Shown: positions 18,084 through 27,642, numbered from the stretch's first letter. The stretch: DNA of 64,000 nt from Lactococcus carnosus (GCF_006770265.1 NZ_CP017194.1:1-64000), one strand, 5' to 3'. Numbers and translations: made by a program. Notes: a model not told the origin generated them from the letters alone.

Positions 18084-19347
18084 GCGCGTTTATTTATTAC
18101 AATGGGTTGTTTTTTTAATCATGCTACTGCCCGCTTTTTGGACATTACCGAAAGCAACACAGGCTAATAAGGTATTAAACTCTGATAAAGTCAATTTGGT
18201 TAGCCAACAAGCACAGTCTCAAGAGCGGCCGTTAAGTCTGACAGACATTCAAACTTATTCAGATGCCATGCTGACGATTAAGGCTAAAAAAACAGCTGTT
18301 AAAACACCATCGAATATTGTTAAGGCTAATAAAAAAGAGTTAAAGTTAACAGATGGTACTTTTATTAAAACGAGTTCAGATATCTTAAAAATAAGTAAGA
18401 CAAGTAATCAAGTTGTCTATACAGTGGTGGAGACCCCTGTTTTTTACAAGCCATTGACAGCGTACGACAACCTTGTTTACGAAACCTTATCTGCGGGTAT
18501 GAAGCTGAAAGCGGATAAAACTGTGACGACAAATTTTGGTGATTATTATAGGGTTTTGTTTGATGATGGCACGACAGGTTGGGTTGATGCTAAAAATACA
18601 ACATCTCAAAATCCTAAATTAGAGAAAGTTCAGGCATTGTTGAACCAGAAGTACAACAAGCCAAGCTATTCAATCTATGTAAAAGATATTGATAGTGGAT
18701 TTACAGCTGGTGTGAATCAATCTCAAAAAATGTATTCAGCAAGTTTAAGTAAGTTGCCAATTCTGTATTGGGCACAAAAACAAATCAACCTGGGAAGTGT
18801 TAACCTAAATGATCCACTAGTCTATTCGGAGCAAGTTAATGGTTGGACTGGCGCCTTTCAGCCGGAAGGTACTGGTTTATTACCTAAAACTGCAGATGAC
18901 AAACCCTATAGTTTGCTAGATTTAATTAATAGAACAGCAAAAGATTCAGATAATGTCGCAAGTAACATGATTGCATATTATGAAACAAAACAGTTTTCTG
19001 CTGACTTTCAAAGCGACATCACTGCGATTTCAGGAGAGCCTTGGAATCCTGTTGGCCGAGAGGCATCAGCTGAAATGGTAGGCCGTGTTTTGGCAGCACT
19101 CCACAAAGAAGGCGGGAATGCCTTTGATGCCTTGGTAGGAACGGACTATGATGCAGATCGTATTCCAGCTAACCTTCCAAAAACACTAAAAATTGCGCAT
19201 AAGATCGGGACAGCATATGAATTTAATCATGATGCTGCCTTCATTTTTACTGATGATCCCTATATTCTAGTGATAGAAACAAATAATAGTGCTGATAGTA
19301 GCGAACTAGCAGAGATATCTAAAGATATATATGAGGTAATGAAGTGA
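18061..19347 (+). CDS. Exported class A beta-lactamase-like serine hydrolase with SH3-like domain
   Basis: Secreted or membrane-anchored protein: a hydrophobic segment at residues 13-30 (LLQWVVFLIMLLPAFWTLP), an SH3-like stretch about 125-185, then a penicillin-binding fold. The catalytic motifs are S228-L-S-K231, S296-D-N298 and K381-I-G383-T (for KTG). Proteins of this type occupy the same place before tilS in streptococci. The presence of all three motifs suggests an active serine acyl enzyme, perhaps acting on peptidoglycan; resistance to beta-lactams cannot be inferred. The start overlaps the hydroxylase end, and the stop overlaps tilS (GTGA). Confidence 0.85.
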   Translation: MQDKIANKRVYLLQWVVFLIMLLPAFWTLPKATQANKVLNSDKVNLVSQQAQSQERPLSLTDIQTYSDAMLTIKAKKTAVKTPSNIVKANKKELKLTDGTFIKTSSDILKISKTSNQVVYTVVETPVFYKPLTAYDNLVYETLSAGMKLKADKTVTTNFGDYYRVLFDDGTTGWVDAKNTTSQNPKLEKVQALLNQKYNKPSYSIYVKDIDSGFTAGVNQSQKMYSASLSKLPILYWAQKQINLGSVNLNDPLVYSEQVNGWTGAFQPEGTGLLPKTADDKPYSLLDLINRTAKDSDNVASNMIAYYETKQFSADFQSDITAISGEPWNPVGREASAEMVGRVLAALHKEGGNAFDALVGTDYDADRIPANLPKTLKIAHKIGTAYEFNHDAAFIFTDDPYILVIETNNSADSSELAEISKDIYEVMK

Positions 19348-20579
19348 CACCTTACGACAAGTTTTTAAAGACGGTTGTTGATGTGCATTATTTTGATCAG
19401 CATGCTAGCGTACTAGTTGCTTTGTCAGGAGGGGTTGATTCAATGACCCTTTTTGAGTGGCTTTATCAAGCAAAAGACAGACTAAATGTCACCTTATCTG
19501 TAGCGCATATCAACCACAAACAAAGAGTTGCGTCTGATATGGAGGAAAACCTACTAAGTAAAAAAATGGCTGAGTTAGGGGTGCCATTTTATACAGCGCA
19601 TTACGAGGGAACTTTTTCAGAGGAAAAAGCGAGAAATTTTCGTTATGCTTTTTTTGAAGAGGTCATGACAACACAGCACATTTCTGCGCTTGTAACAGCC
19701 CACCACAGCAATGATTTGATAGAAAACTTTTTAATTCGGCAAATTCGTGGTTCCCGGTTACGGTTTTTAACGGGTATGAAGCCAGTTCAAGGTTTTGGGC
19801 CAGATGAAGGTATGGAATTGATTCGGCCACTCTTATCTTTTGAGAAATCAGAATTAACTGCAACGACTTATTTTGAAGATGCATCAAATTCGGAAAATGA
19901 GTACTTAAGAAATCGTGTAAGAAATACCTATTTACCTGCTTTTAGCAAAGAAAATCCACGATTTTCAGAGAATCTTGCAAGTTTATCTGAAGAAATTGGG
20001 CTTGCAATGACGATTGTATCAGATAGTATGACAGACTTCTCTGGTGCTAAAATAATTGAGTTGATAGCATTTAATCAGGAAACTGAAGCATTACAGTATT
20101 TTATTCTACAAGACTATTTAACACAATTTCCTACACTAGAAGTTGCTAAGAGACAGTTTGACCAACTGCTGCACATTATTAGGCGACAAGGTCAGTATTT
20201 ACACGCCATGTCCGCTGAGTACAACTTTGTTAAAGATCAGTATTGTTTTTACATTGAAAAACGTACGAATAAAATTGAGTTTGAAACGTCCTTAACACCA
20301 TTTGTATTAGGTGAGTTTAGTCAAATAGCTATACCGGATACAGGAGAGATTATCATTAGAAAACGGCTTGCTGGGGACCGGGTTGTCATTAATGGTATGC
20401 ATAAAAAATTACGACGCTTTTTCATTGATAATAAAATTGCGCTAAAAAAACGCGACAATCCCCTTGTCACAGTAGACAATCAAATTTATGGGGTATTGGA
20501 CGTCGTGTCTACAGATTTGAGTAAATCATTGAAACATGCTAAAATAAAACGAACACTTTACTATAGGGAAAAGAGATAG
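19344..20579 (+). CDS. tilS: tRNA(Ile)-lysidine synthase
   Basis: Converts C34 of the CAU-anticodon tRNA-Ile to lysidine so that it reads AUA; an essential N-type ATP pyrophosphatase. The PP-loop SGGVDS is at residues 28-33, followed by HINHKQR and TAHHSNDLIENFLIRQIRGSRLRFLTGM. A C-terminal TilS domain with GDRV and KKLRRFFID follows. Length of 411 is usual. A GTG start overlaps the preceding stop (GTGA). The tilS-hpt-ftsH order is conserved across Firmicutes. Confidence 0.96.
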   Translation: MTPYDKFLKTVVDVHYFDQHASVLVALSGGVDSMTLFEWLYQAKDRLNVTLSVAHINHKQRVASDMEENLLSKKMAELGVPFYTAHYEGTFSEEKARNFRYAFFEEVMTTQHISALVTAHHSNDLIENFLIRQIRGSRLRFLTGMKPVQGFGPDEGMELIRPLLSFEKSELTATTYFEDASNSENEYLRNRVRNTYLPAFSKENPRFSENLASLSEEIGLAMTIVSDSMTDFSGAKIIELIAFNQETEALQYFILQDYLTQFPTLEVAKRQFDQLLHIIRRQGQYLHAMSAEYNFVKDQYCFYIEKRTNKIEFETSLTPFVLGEFSQIAIPDTGEIIIRKRLAGDRVVINGMHKKLRRFFIDNKIALKKRDNPLVTVDNQIYGVLDVVSTDLSKSLKHAKIKRTLYYREKR

Positions 20580-20585
20580 AAAATC

Positions 20586-21134
20586 ATGTTGGAAAAAACA
20601 ATTAAAAAAGTTTTAGTAACTGAAGATGAAATTTGTGCTAAATCACGTGAGATTGGCCAAGTTTTAACGCAAGAATATAAAGATAAAAATCCACTTATGG
20701 TTGCGATTCTCAAAGGATCAGTACCATTCTTTGCTGAATTAACAAAGCGTATTGATACGCATATCGAGATGGACTTTATGGTCGTGTCAAGCTACCATGG
20801 CGGGACGTCTTCATCTGGTGAAGTTAAGATGATTAAAGATCTAGATACGTCTGTTGAAGGTCGAGATATCATTATCGTTGAAGACATCATTGACACAGGT
20901 CGGACGCTTCTCTATTTGAAACAATTATTACTGCATCGTAAAGCTAACTCAGTAAAAATCGTAACCCTAGTCGATAAGCCAGAAGGCCGAGTAGTAGAGA
21001 TTGAGGCTGACTATGTTGGCTTTAGTCTACCTAATGAATTTTTAGTTGGTTTTGGGCTAGACTATGATGAACATTTCCGTAATCTGCCATATATCGGTAT
21101 TTTAAAAGAAGAAATCTATCAAAATAACGATTAG
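20586..21134 (+). CDS. hpt: Hypoxanthine-guanine phosphoribosyltransferase
   Basis: Salvages hypoxanthine and guanine with PRPP to IMP and GMP. The PRPP-binding motif [10 protein letters not shown] is at residues 98-107, and the LKGSVPFF and [13 protein letters not shown] loops are present. Length of 182 residues is normal. It lies 6 nt after tilS. In L. lactis and other Firmicutes hpt and ftsH are adjacent, and Hpt influences ftsH expression in L. lactis as far as I recall. Confidence 0.96.
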   Translation: MLEKTIKKVLVTEDEICAKSREIGQVLTQEYKDKNPLMVAILKGSVPFFAELTKRIDTHIEMDFMVVSSYHGGTSSSGEVKMIKDLDTSVEGRDIIIVEDIIDTGRTLLYLKQLLLHRKANSVKIVTLVDKPEGRVVEIEADYVGFSLPNEFLVGFGLDYDEHFRNLPYIGILKEEIYQNND

Positions 21135-21198
21135 GCTTTCCATTTAGGTGTCGATTGTCTAAGTGGTTGGTAATTGCTTCATCAGTCTTAAGACTGAT

Positions 21199-21215
21199 AT
21201 TGACCAAACTTGACC
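21199..21215 (-). promoter_or_regulatory. Candidate CtsR operator upstream of ftsH
   Basis: On the minus strand two GGTCAA-headed heptamers are separated by 3 nt (GGTCAAG TTT GGTCAAT). The CtsR consensus is a tandem (A/G)GTCAAA with a NAN spacer; each heptamer differs only at its last base, and the spacer centre also differs. It lies 9 nt upstream of the ftsH -35. Confidence 0.55.
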
Positions 21216-21223
21216 TTAATTAA

Positions 21224-21252
21224 TAGACATTTTTGTAAAAATTTGTCATAAT
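21224..21252 (+). promoter_or_regulatory. ftsH promoter
   Basis: TAGACA (21224-21229), 17-nt spacer, CATAAT (21247-21252); each hexamer has one mismatch to consensus. A 14-nt palindrome (CAGTCTTAAGACTG) lies upstream at about 21184-21197. Confidence 0.65.
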
Positions 21253-21285
21253 ATTTGAATAATACTAAATTTAGACAAGGATTTT

Positions 21286-23328
21286 ATGAATAATAAAAAT
21301 AAAAATACTGGATTCATAAAGAACTCATTTTTGTGGGTCATTTTGATCATAGTTGCAGTTGTTGGCTTCCAATACTTTTTCAAAGGCGCTAATACTGATT
21401 CAGTCGAAAAAGTCGACTATACAGCATTAGTTAAGAGCTTAAAAGCGGGTGAAATCAAGGAAATAACTTATCAACCATCTGCTTCTTTGATTTCTGTATC
21501 TGGTGAATATAAAAAAAGTAAAACAGTTAAATCTGATACGAGTTTTTCACTAATCCCAAATAAGTCTAAAGAAGTTAAAAACTTTACTAGTCTGGTATTA
21601 CCTACTGACACGACAATCAGCGATCTTCAAAAATTAGCTGACAAAGAAGATGTTAAGGTAACAGTTAAACCAGAAGCATCTAACGGTATTTGGCTAACAT
21701 TACTGGGCTCTTGGCTACCACTATTATTGATGATCGGATTCCTCTACATGATGATGGGAGGCATGCGTGGCGGTGGTGCTAACGGTGGCGGCAACCCAAT
21801 GAATTTTGGGAAGTCTAAAGCTAAAGAACAAGACAAGAAAACGATTAAAGTTCGCTTTTCTGACGTAGCAGGCTCTGATGAAGAAAAACAAGAGCTTGTT
21901 GAAGTTGTTGATTTCTTGAAGAACCCTAAAAAATATCATGATTTAGGTGCCAGGATTCCTGCTGGTGTGCTTCTTGAAGGCCCTCCAGGTACTGGTAAAA
22001 CCTTACTTGCTAAGGCAGTTGCTGGCGAAGCTGATGTACCCTTCTTCTCTATTTCTGGTTCTGACTTTGTTGAGATGTTTGTTGGTGTTGGTGCGTCACG
22101 TGTTCGTGACCTCTTTGAAAATGCTAAAAAAAGTGCGCCTGCTATCGTCTTTATTGATGAGATTGATGCTGTCGGTCGCCAACGTGGTGCCGGCATGGGC
22201 GGTGGTAACGATGAGCGTGAGCAAACACTCAATCAGCTTTTAGTTGAGATGGATGGGTTTAACGAAAGTAACGAAGCAGTTATCGTCATTGCTGCAACAA
22301 ACCGGTCTGATGTCTTAGACCCAGCACTTTTACGTCCAGGTCGTTTTGACCGTAAAGTACTCGTTGGCGCACCAGATGTAAAAGGTCGGGAAGCAGTCTT
22401 ACGCGTTCATGCTAAAAATAAACCGCTGGCAGCAGATGTGGACTTAAAAGTTGTGGCGCAACAGACACCAGGATTTGTTGGTGCAGATTTAGAGAATGTC
22501 CTTAATGAAGCAGCCCTCGTTGCAGCTAGACGCAACAAAAAAATTATCGATGCATCTGATATCGATGAAGCAGAAGATCGTGTGATTGCTGGTCCTGCTA
22601 AGAAAGATAAGCGTATTTCTGTTCGTGAACGTGAGATGGTTGCCTATCATGAGGCTGGTCACACAATTGTTGGTCTCGTCTTATCAAATGCTAGCTTTGT
22701 TCATAAAGTGACGATTGTTCCCCGTGGTCGTGCGGGAGGCTACATGATTTCTTTACCAAAAGAAGATCAATTCTTGTTGTCTAAAGAAGACATGCAAGAG
22801 CGTTTAGCTGGTCTCATGGGTGGTCGTACTGCAGAAGAAATCATCTTTAATGCGATTACAACTGGTGCATCAAATGACTTTGAGCAAGCAACGCAACTAG
22901 CTCGTGGTATGGTCACACAGTATGGTATGTCTGAAAGACTAGGGACTGTGACACTTGAAGGTAATTCTCAAGCTGTCTTTATTGGTCGTGACTATGGTCA
23001 AACCAAGGGCTATAGTGAATATACTGCACAAGCAATTGATGAAGAAGTACGCAATATCATCAATGAAGCACATGAAAAAGCACATGAGATTATCGAAAGT
23101 CATCGTGAACAACACAAAGCAATTGCACTAGCTTTGCTTGAGCATGAAACACTGGATGCGCGTCAAATCAAATCATTGTTTGAAACTGGTAAGATGCCAA
23201 CTGAGGATTCAGCAGAAGACGAAACAGTTGATCCAGCTACTTTTGAAGAAACGTTAAAGGCTGTAAATGAACAAGAAGTTGATAAAAAAGAGGCTGATTT
23301 AGATCACCTTGAATCACAAGATAGTTAA
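21286..23328 (+). CDS. ftsH: ATP-dependent zinc metalloprotease FtsH
   Basis: Membrane AAA+ protease that degrades damaged membrane and some soluble proteins. Two N-terminal transmembrane helices (about 12-30 and 133-157) flank an extracellular domain. AAA Walker A GPPGTGKT is at 232-239, Walker B FIDEID follows, and the zinc site HEAGH is at 455-459. The 680-residue length fits, with an acidic C-terminal tail. AAGGA precedes the ATG. A promoter and a CtsR-like operator lie upstream, suggesting heat-stress control in addition to read-through from hpt. Confidence 0.97.
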   Translation: MNNKNKNTGFIKNSFLWVILIIVAVVGFQYFFKGANTDSVEKVDYTALVKSLKAGEIKEITYQPSASLISVSGEYKKSKTVKSDTSFSLIPNKSKEVKNFTSLVLPTDTTISDLQKLADKEDVKVTVKPEASNGIWLTLLGSWLPLLLMIGFLYMMMGGMRGGGANGGGNPMNFGKSKAKEQDKKTIKVRFSDVAGSDEEKQELVEVVDFLKNPKKYHDLGARIPAGVLLEGPPGTGKTLLAKAVAGEADVPFFSISGSDFVEMFVGVGASRVRDLFENAKKSAPAIVFIDEIDAVGRQRGAGMGGGNDEREQTLNQLLVEMDGFNESNEAVIVIAATNRSDVLDPALLRPGRFDRKVLVGAPDVKGREAVLRVHAKNKPLAADVDLKVVAQQTPGFVGADLENVLNEAALVAARRNKKIIDASDIDEAEDRVIAGPAKKDKRISVREREMVAYHEAGHTIVGLVLSNASFVHKVTIVPRGRAGGYMISLPKEDQFLLSKEDMQERLAGLMGGRTAEEIIFNAITTGASNDFEQATQLARGMVTQYGMSERLGTVTLEGNSQAVFIGRDYGQTKGYSEYTAQAIDEEVRNIINEAHEKAHEIIESHREQHKAIALALLEHETLDARQIKSLFETGKMPTEDSAEDETVDPATFEETLKAVNEQEVDKKEADLDHLESQDS

Positions 23329-23331
23329 GCA

Positions 23332-23359
23332 AAAATCAGACGTTGATGTCTGATTTTTT
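23332..23359 (+). terminator. ftsH terminator
   Basis: Stem AAATCAGAC/GTCTGATTT with loop GTTGAT, followed by T residues. Confidence 0.85.
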
Positions 23360-23369
23360 GTTATGTGTA

Positions 23370-23378
23370 TGGTATAAT
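23370..23378 (+). promoter_or_regulatory. Extended -10 promoter of the MORN-protein gene
   Basis: TGGTATAAT at 23370-23378, about 32 nt before the start codon; GAGG (23395) supplies ribosome binding. Confidence 0.65.
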
Positions 23379-23410
23379 GAAAGTCATTATAGCTGAGGAA
23401 AAATGGACAA

Positions 23411-24133
23411 ATGGGTCAAACATTTAAAGAAAAAGTAGCGGCTCTGGAGATAAAAAGACAAGCTGAAATGGCTGTTTCAGAGCAACCTAAACTTAAGCTG
23501 AAAACTGATGAGCAGTCTGAATCTAGTGATGAGATTGATAATGCTTTTGAAGGTTCTAGCGTAAGCGTCGTAAAAAAAGAGGTTAAATTCCAGCATCAAA
23601 CACTGGCTATTTTTGCTAGTCTTTTTGTGATTTTATTGGCTTATCTCTATGCAACTGATGTCATTACATTTTCCAAAAATGCAAGTCAGACATCATTGGA
23701 TAAAACATTTGTCTATAAAGGTGGCATGGAAAATGGCAACTTTTCTGGGAATGCCGTCGTATCAGATAAATCAGGTAATCAATTAACCGCAAAATTTAAA
23801 TCAGGTAAAATCGATGGTGCTGTTACCTATCAAAAAAAAGATGGCTACGCTGTGACGCAAAAGACAGAAAATAAGACTACTGTAACACTTGTCGATAAAA
23901 CAGTGATTACAAAAAATGCTGATCAGTATACGACCAAGACAACTGATTTTTCTTATACTGGCAGTTGGCGATTTGCTGGTACTTGGCAAGGTGACATGCT
24001 ATTTTCTAACAAAGCAAGCTACAAAGGGAGTTGGAAAAATGGCTTACCAAATGGTCAGGGTATCTATACAACGATTTTAGGAGAAACAATGGACAGAAAA
24101 TTCAAGTTTGGAGTGCCTCAAAATGCGAATTAA
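23411..24133 (+). CDS. Single-pass membrane protein with a MORN-like repeat
   Basis: 240 residues: an N-terminal charged, cytoplasmic-looking part (1-62), one transmembrane helix (about 64-82), then an extracellular part rich in Y/F-x-G repeats. One clear MORN motif (YKGSWKNGLPNGQG, about 207-220) is preceded by degenerate copies (YKGGMENGNFSGN near 100, YTGSWRFAGTWQG near 185). The fold is probably a small beta-strand stack. Function is unknown. It overlaps the O-acyltransferase gene by 11 nt, so a shared envelope role is plausible. Confidence 0.7.
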   Translation: MGQTFKEKVAALEIKRQAEMAVSEQPKLKLKTDEQSESSDEIDNAFEGSSVSVVKKEVKFQHQTLAIFASLFVILLAYLYATDVITFSKNASQTSLDKTFVYKGGMENGNFSGNAVVSDKSGNQLTAKFKSGKIDGAVTYQKKDGYAVTQKTENKTTVTLVDKTVITKNADQYTTKTTDFSYTGSWRFAGTWQGDMLFSNKASYKGSWKNGLPNGQGIYTTILGETMDRKFKFGVPQNAN

Positions 24134-26018
24134 GTGGTTTTCATTAGTTAGAATTATCGGCCTTGTTCTGGTTTTGTTTTATCATTTTTTTGTAAAACAG
24201 TTCCCAGGTGGTTTTATTGGTGTCGATATCTTTTTTGTTTTTTCAGGTTATTTGATCACATCATTATTTTTTATCGAGCTTGAAAAGTCACAGACATTTG
24301 ATATATTAAAGTACTATAAAAGACGATTTTTAAGAATATTTCCACCACTAGTTATGATGATTATGGTGGTATTACCATTCTCACTACTGCTACCATCTGA
24401 TTTTAGAGCAAATCTAGCTAAACAAGTATCAGCTGCGATTGGTTTCGCGACAAACAGATTTGAGATATTATCTGGCTCATCATATGAAGCACAACAGACA
24501 CCTAAACTTTTTGTCCATACCTGGACATTATCACTAGAGTTTATATTTTATTTAATATGGGGAGTCATCCTGTTAGGCATTGTGCTGCTTCTTAAGCATT
24601 TTAAGCAAAAAGACAAATTTTTAATTGGTTACACAAAGATTTTGGTACTTATCGTCAGTCTTTTTTTGGCAGTGTTTTCGATTATCAGACTTCAGTTGAC
24701 CTTCGATCCTCACTATCTAAGTTATAGTTATTTTTCCTTTAGTACACACATGTTTCCATTCTTTATAGGCGCAATTACTGCGGTCTTCTTTGGTATTAAG
24801 ATTGAACCTGAAAAAAAAGCGTTATTTGCAAGCTATCCTCTGAAAAAATGGGTATTAGGAACTATTCTAGCTAGTGGTGTCTTGTTGTTCTTGACTATAT
24901 TTGGTAAGTTTGAAAGTACTTGGACGATTAGAACGAATCTCATCTTATCAAGCCTGATGGCAGCTATATTAATTGTTCAGTTCCGTATTTTACATGAGCG
25001 GACGACTATAGATGAACCTAAAGGATTAACAGTTTTAGCAGATACTTCTTATAGTGTTTATCTGTTTCATTGGCCGGTATGGTTGATTATTTCTCATTTT
25101 ATTAACCAAGTTTTTATCGTGGGTATATTAAGTTTTTTCATCTCATTACTGTGTGCCTGTTTTGTTTATTATGGGGTCGAACCTTACTTTCATGGCAAAG
25201 CGCTACCGACATTTATGAAGCAAAAATTATTTTATGCGGGAGTTGGGGCGTTGTCTCTTATATGTCTCGTCATCGCAATATCTGCGCCAAAACTATCAAA
25301 AATTGAGCAAAGTATTAATGAAGCACAAATTAGTCAAACCATGACTAAACTTGATAAACGAGGACAATTGGCACAAAATTTGGTTGATACAGGAAAAGGT
25401 ATTTTTGCTAATACAACATGGCAAAATGCTAGTTTGGGATTTTTATCCAGTGCAGATTTACAGTTGAAGCAAACGGTACTAAAAGATGTGGAAACGACAT
25501 CTGATGATGTGTTAAATGCAACTCAGACAATTCTTGGAGATTCGGTCATGGTAGGTGTGGTTCCCTATCTAACAACCATTCTACCAGATGCTGATGTGAG
25601 TGCTGAAGTTGGGCGAAATTACGACAACATCTATAAACTTTTTGCTCAGAAGGTAAAAGAGAAGACCATTGGTAGCTATATTGTGATTTCTGCAGGTGCA
25701 AATGTTACAGCTGATATGATTACTGATGTTCAAAAAATTATAAGCGAAAGTCCTAAAGGCAGCCGAATTGTATTTGTAACACCATTTGATGGGAATAATA
25801 TGGGGGTTTTAAATCAGTTTAATGCACAATTAAGGCAACTGACAAAACAATATCCTTGGGTTGTGATTGTAGATTGGGCAGCCTATATCTCACCATTACA
25901 AAACGAGTTATGGGCGGATAAAATCCATTTTGGTGGGAAACCAGACGTATCAAGTCAATATCTTGACTTAGTTGTTAAGGGGTTGAATCAGGTATCAAAA
26001 GTTAAAGGGAAGCCGTAG
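24123..26018 (+). CDS. OatA-type peptidoglycan/polysaccharide O-acyltransferase
   Basis: Two-domain acyltransferase. An N-terminal Acyl_transf_3 membrane domain (about 10 helices, residues 1-385) starts with the family motif YHFFVKQFPGGFIGVDIFFVFSGYLITSL. An extracellular SGNH hydrolase-like domain follows, with GDS at 472-474 (S474) and D599-K-I-H602. OatA acetylates MurNAc O6 and gives lysozyme resistance; another acceptor is possible here. The ATG at 24123 has GGAG 9 nt upstream (24110); an in-frame TTG at 24108 is less likely. 631 residues. It overlaps the MORN gene. Confidence 0.85.
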   Translation: MRIKWFSLVRIIGLVLVLFYHFFVKQFPGGFIGVDIFFVFSGYLITSLFFIELEKSQTFDILKYYKRRFLRIFPPLVMMIMVVLPFSLLLPSDFRANLAKQVSAAIGFATNRFEILSGSSYEAQQTPKLFVHTWTLSLEFIFYLIWGVILLGIVLLLKHFKQKDKFLIGYTKILVLIVSLFLAVFSIIRLQLTFDPHYLSYSYFSFSTHMFPFFIGAITAVFFGIKIEPEKKALFASYPLKKWVLGTILASGVLLFLTIFGKFESTWTIRTNLILSSLMAAILIVQFRILHERTTIDEPKGLTVLADTSYSVYLFHWPVWLIISHFINQVFIVGILSFFISLLCACFVYYGVEPYFHGKALPTFMKQKLFYAGVGALSLICLVIAISAPKLSKIEQSINEAQISQTMTKLDKRGQLAQNLVDTGKGIFANTTWQNASLGFLSSADLQLKQTVLKDVETTSDDVLNATQTILGDSVMVGVVPYLTTILPDADVSAEVGRNYDNIYKLFAQKVKEKTIGSYIVISAGANVTADMITDVQKIISESPKGSRIVFVTPFDGNNMGVLNQFNAQLRQLTKQYPWVVIVDWAAYISPLQNELWADKIHFGGKPDVSSQYLDLVVKGLNQVSKVKGKP

Positions 26019-26043
26019 CATTACAATTAGATAACATTTTATG

Positions 26044-26068
26044 AAGAGTCTGTAACAAGGCTTTTTTT
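26044..26068 (+). terminator. Weak terminator after the acyltransferase gene
   Basis: Five-base stem AGTCT/AGGCT (with one G-U pair) followed by seven T. Confidence 0.55.
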
Positions 26069-26080
26069 GATGCTTATTCA

Positions 26081-26089
26081 TGTTAAAAT
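26081..26089 (+). promoter_or_regulatory. Extended -10 promoter of the LysM gene
   Basis: TGTTAAAAT at 26081-26089. The ATG is at 26099, so the leader would be only about 3 nt; near-leaderless. Confidence 0.5.
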
Positions 26090-26098
26090 ATTAGGTAT

Positions 26099-26935
26099 AT
26101 GTCTATATTAACTAAAAATAACACATTTAAGAAGTCTCATAAGATCATGTTTACGCTACTTACAATTATTGGCATAGCTGGATTAGCCTTCGGCATCACA
26201 ATATTCTTTATTTTGGGTAGTGGCACAAAATATGAAGCTCAAACACAAAAAAACAGACCTAAATCGATAACATTTAGTCAGGTCACGTATAAACACGTCC
26301 CTACGTCACAGGTTGAAAATAACAAGTCTTCAGTTGTGACTAGTCAGACTAAATCCCCAGTAAATTCTGAGACCGCACCTATAGTAGAAGTTAACACCTT
26401 GTCTGAATCTGATGAAGTCGACTATATTGTACAAGATGGTGATTCTCTATCACTACTAAGTGAAAAATTTAAAACATCAGTTGCCTCTATTATGCAACAA
26501 AGCAAGTTAAAATCCCAAAATCAACTCTATTCAGGGCAACATTTGAAATTTCTGAAATCTTATATCGTTAAGGAAGAAGAAGTAACCCCTCTTTCAACTC
26601 AAAGTGTTACACCAAATTCAGGAGAATCAACTACTCGTTCAGATACTGTTATAGTAGATAATGGTAATAAGGTTGTACCAGGTGGATTATCTAAAGAAGA
26701 TAGAACATATGTTTTATCACAACTACAATCTAGAACTGGTGTTCCTGCTAGTCAATGGGATTATATCATCTCCAGAGAAAGCGGTTGGTTATCATCGATA
26801 AAAAATACTATTGGTTATTATGGTTTATTTCAGTTAGCCCCGAATTATCCAGGATATGATGGTGATGTAGACGCTCAAATAAATGGTGCCGTCTATCTTT
26901 TCAATAATGGTGGTATGAAACATTGGGCTCTGTAA
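26099..26935 (+). CDS. LysM-containing lytic transglycosylase-like envelope protein
   Basis: 278 residues. A signal anchor or uncleaved signal helix lies at about 17-38, a Ser/Thr-rich linker follows, then one LysM domain (about 108-153, YIVQDGDSLSLLSEKFKTSVASIM) and a C-terminal module (about 200-278) with S-R-E227-S-G-W and YYGLFQ, the Glu and GLFQ signature of lysozyme-like transglycosylases. The end HWAL resembles the short secreted Apf-like family. It probably cleaves or binds peptidoglycan. If it acts as a transglycosylase it would generate anhydroMurNAc ends, the substrate of AnmK further along. Confidence 0.75.
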   Translation: MSILTKNNTFKKSHKIMFTLLTIIGIAGLAFGITIFFILGSGTKYEAQTQKNRPKSITFSQVTYKHVPTSQVENNKSSVVTSQTKSPVNSETAPIVEVNTLSESDEVDYIVQDGDSLSLLSEKFKTSVASIMQQSKLKSQNQLYSGQHLKFLKSYIVKEEEVTPLSTQSVTPNSGESTTRSDTVIVDNGNKVVPGGLSKEDRTYVLSQLQSRTGVPASQWDYIISRESGWLSSIKNTIGYYGLFQLAPNYPGYDGDVDAQINGAVYLFNNGGMKHWAL

Positions 26936-26999
26936 GCCCTATGTTTAAAGGGATGTTTAAGTAAGAAATAAACATATTAAAAAAAAATCAAAAAAGCAC

Positions 27000-27028
27000 T
27001 TGACGAAAGTTCAGAATTACGATATAAT
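27000..27028 (+). promoter_or_regulatory. Promoter of the tRNA-5S cluster
   Basis: TTGACG (27000-27005), 17-nt spacer, perfect TATAAT (27023-27028), about 45 nt before tRNA-Glu. Confidence 0.85.
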
Positions 27029-27073
27029 TATTTTTGTTGCTGATTGAGGTATCTCAAAAAGTTAACAAACCCT

Positions 27074-27145
27074 GGTCCGTTGGTCAAGGGGTTAAGACAC
27101 CGCCTTTTCACGGCGGTATCACGGGTTCGAATCCCGTACGGACTA
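27074..27145 (+). tRNA. tRNA-Glu (UUC)
   Basis: Full cloverleaf; anticodon loop TTTTCAC between CCGCC and GGCGG. No encoded CCA. Confidence 0.97.
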
Positions 27146-27150
27146 TTTAT

Positions 27151-27240
27151 GGAGGATTACCCAAGTCTGGCTGAAGGGAACGGTCTTGAAAACCGTCAGA
27201 CGTGTAAAAGCGTGCTAGGGTTCGAATCCCTAATCCTCCT
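27151..27240 (+). tRNA. tRNA-Ser (UGA)
   Basis: Long variable arm typical of Ser; acceptor GGAGGAT/ATCCTCC; anticodon TGA. No encoded CCA. Confidence 0.96.
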
Positions 27241-27271
27241 TTGGGAACATGTTTTCCTAATATAAAATTAT

Positions 27272-27345
<74 letters not shown>

Positions 27346-27359
27346 TATTCAAATCAGTA

Positions 27360-27432
27360 GGTCCCGTAGTGTAGCGGTTATCACGTCGCCCTGTCACGGC
27401 GAAGATCGCGGGTTCAATTCCCGTCGGGACCG
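27360..27432 (+). tRNA. tRNA-Asp (GUC)
   Basis: Acceptor GGTCCCG/CGGGACC, anticodon GTC, discriminator G. Confidence 0.97.
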
Positions 27433-27471
27433 TTAAAATGTCTAGTTACATTTTAAAATTAAACAAACCTT

Positions 27472-27544
27472 GGCTCGGTAGCTCAGTTGGTAGAGCAATG
27501 GATTGAAGCTCCATGTGTCGGCGGTTCGATTCCGTCTCGCGCCA
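27472..27544 (+). tRNA. tRNA-Phe (GAA), acceptor mismatch
   Basis: Anticodon GAA in a normal stem. The acceptor strands GGCTCGG and TCGCGCC leave position 4 (T) opposite C69, an unpaired T-C in the middle of the stem. Confidence 0.93.
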
Positions 27545-27571
27545 TAATTATGGAAGACCATAATGAATTTA

Positions 27572-27642
27572 GCGGGTGTAGTTTAATGGTAGAACCTTAG
27601 CCTTCCAAGCTAACTACGCGAGTTCGATTCTCGTCACCCGCT
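27572..27642 (+). tRNA. tRNA-Gly (UCC)
   Basis: Acceptor GCGGGTG/CACCCGC, anticodon TCC. A 10-bp A/T-rich hairpin (27645-27670) follows before tRNA-Ile. Confidence 0.96.

Noticed and set aside
18061-19347. Antibiotic-resistance beta-lactamase
   Set aside because: The motifs are those of the superfamily, but the SH3-like domain, conserved locus and KIG in place of KTG fit a housekeeping cell-wall protein better.
27044-27265. Frame of 73 codons across tRNA-Glu and tRNA-Ser
   Set aside because: It is made of two complete tRNA genes.
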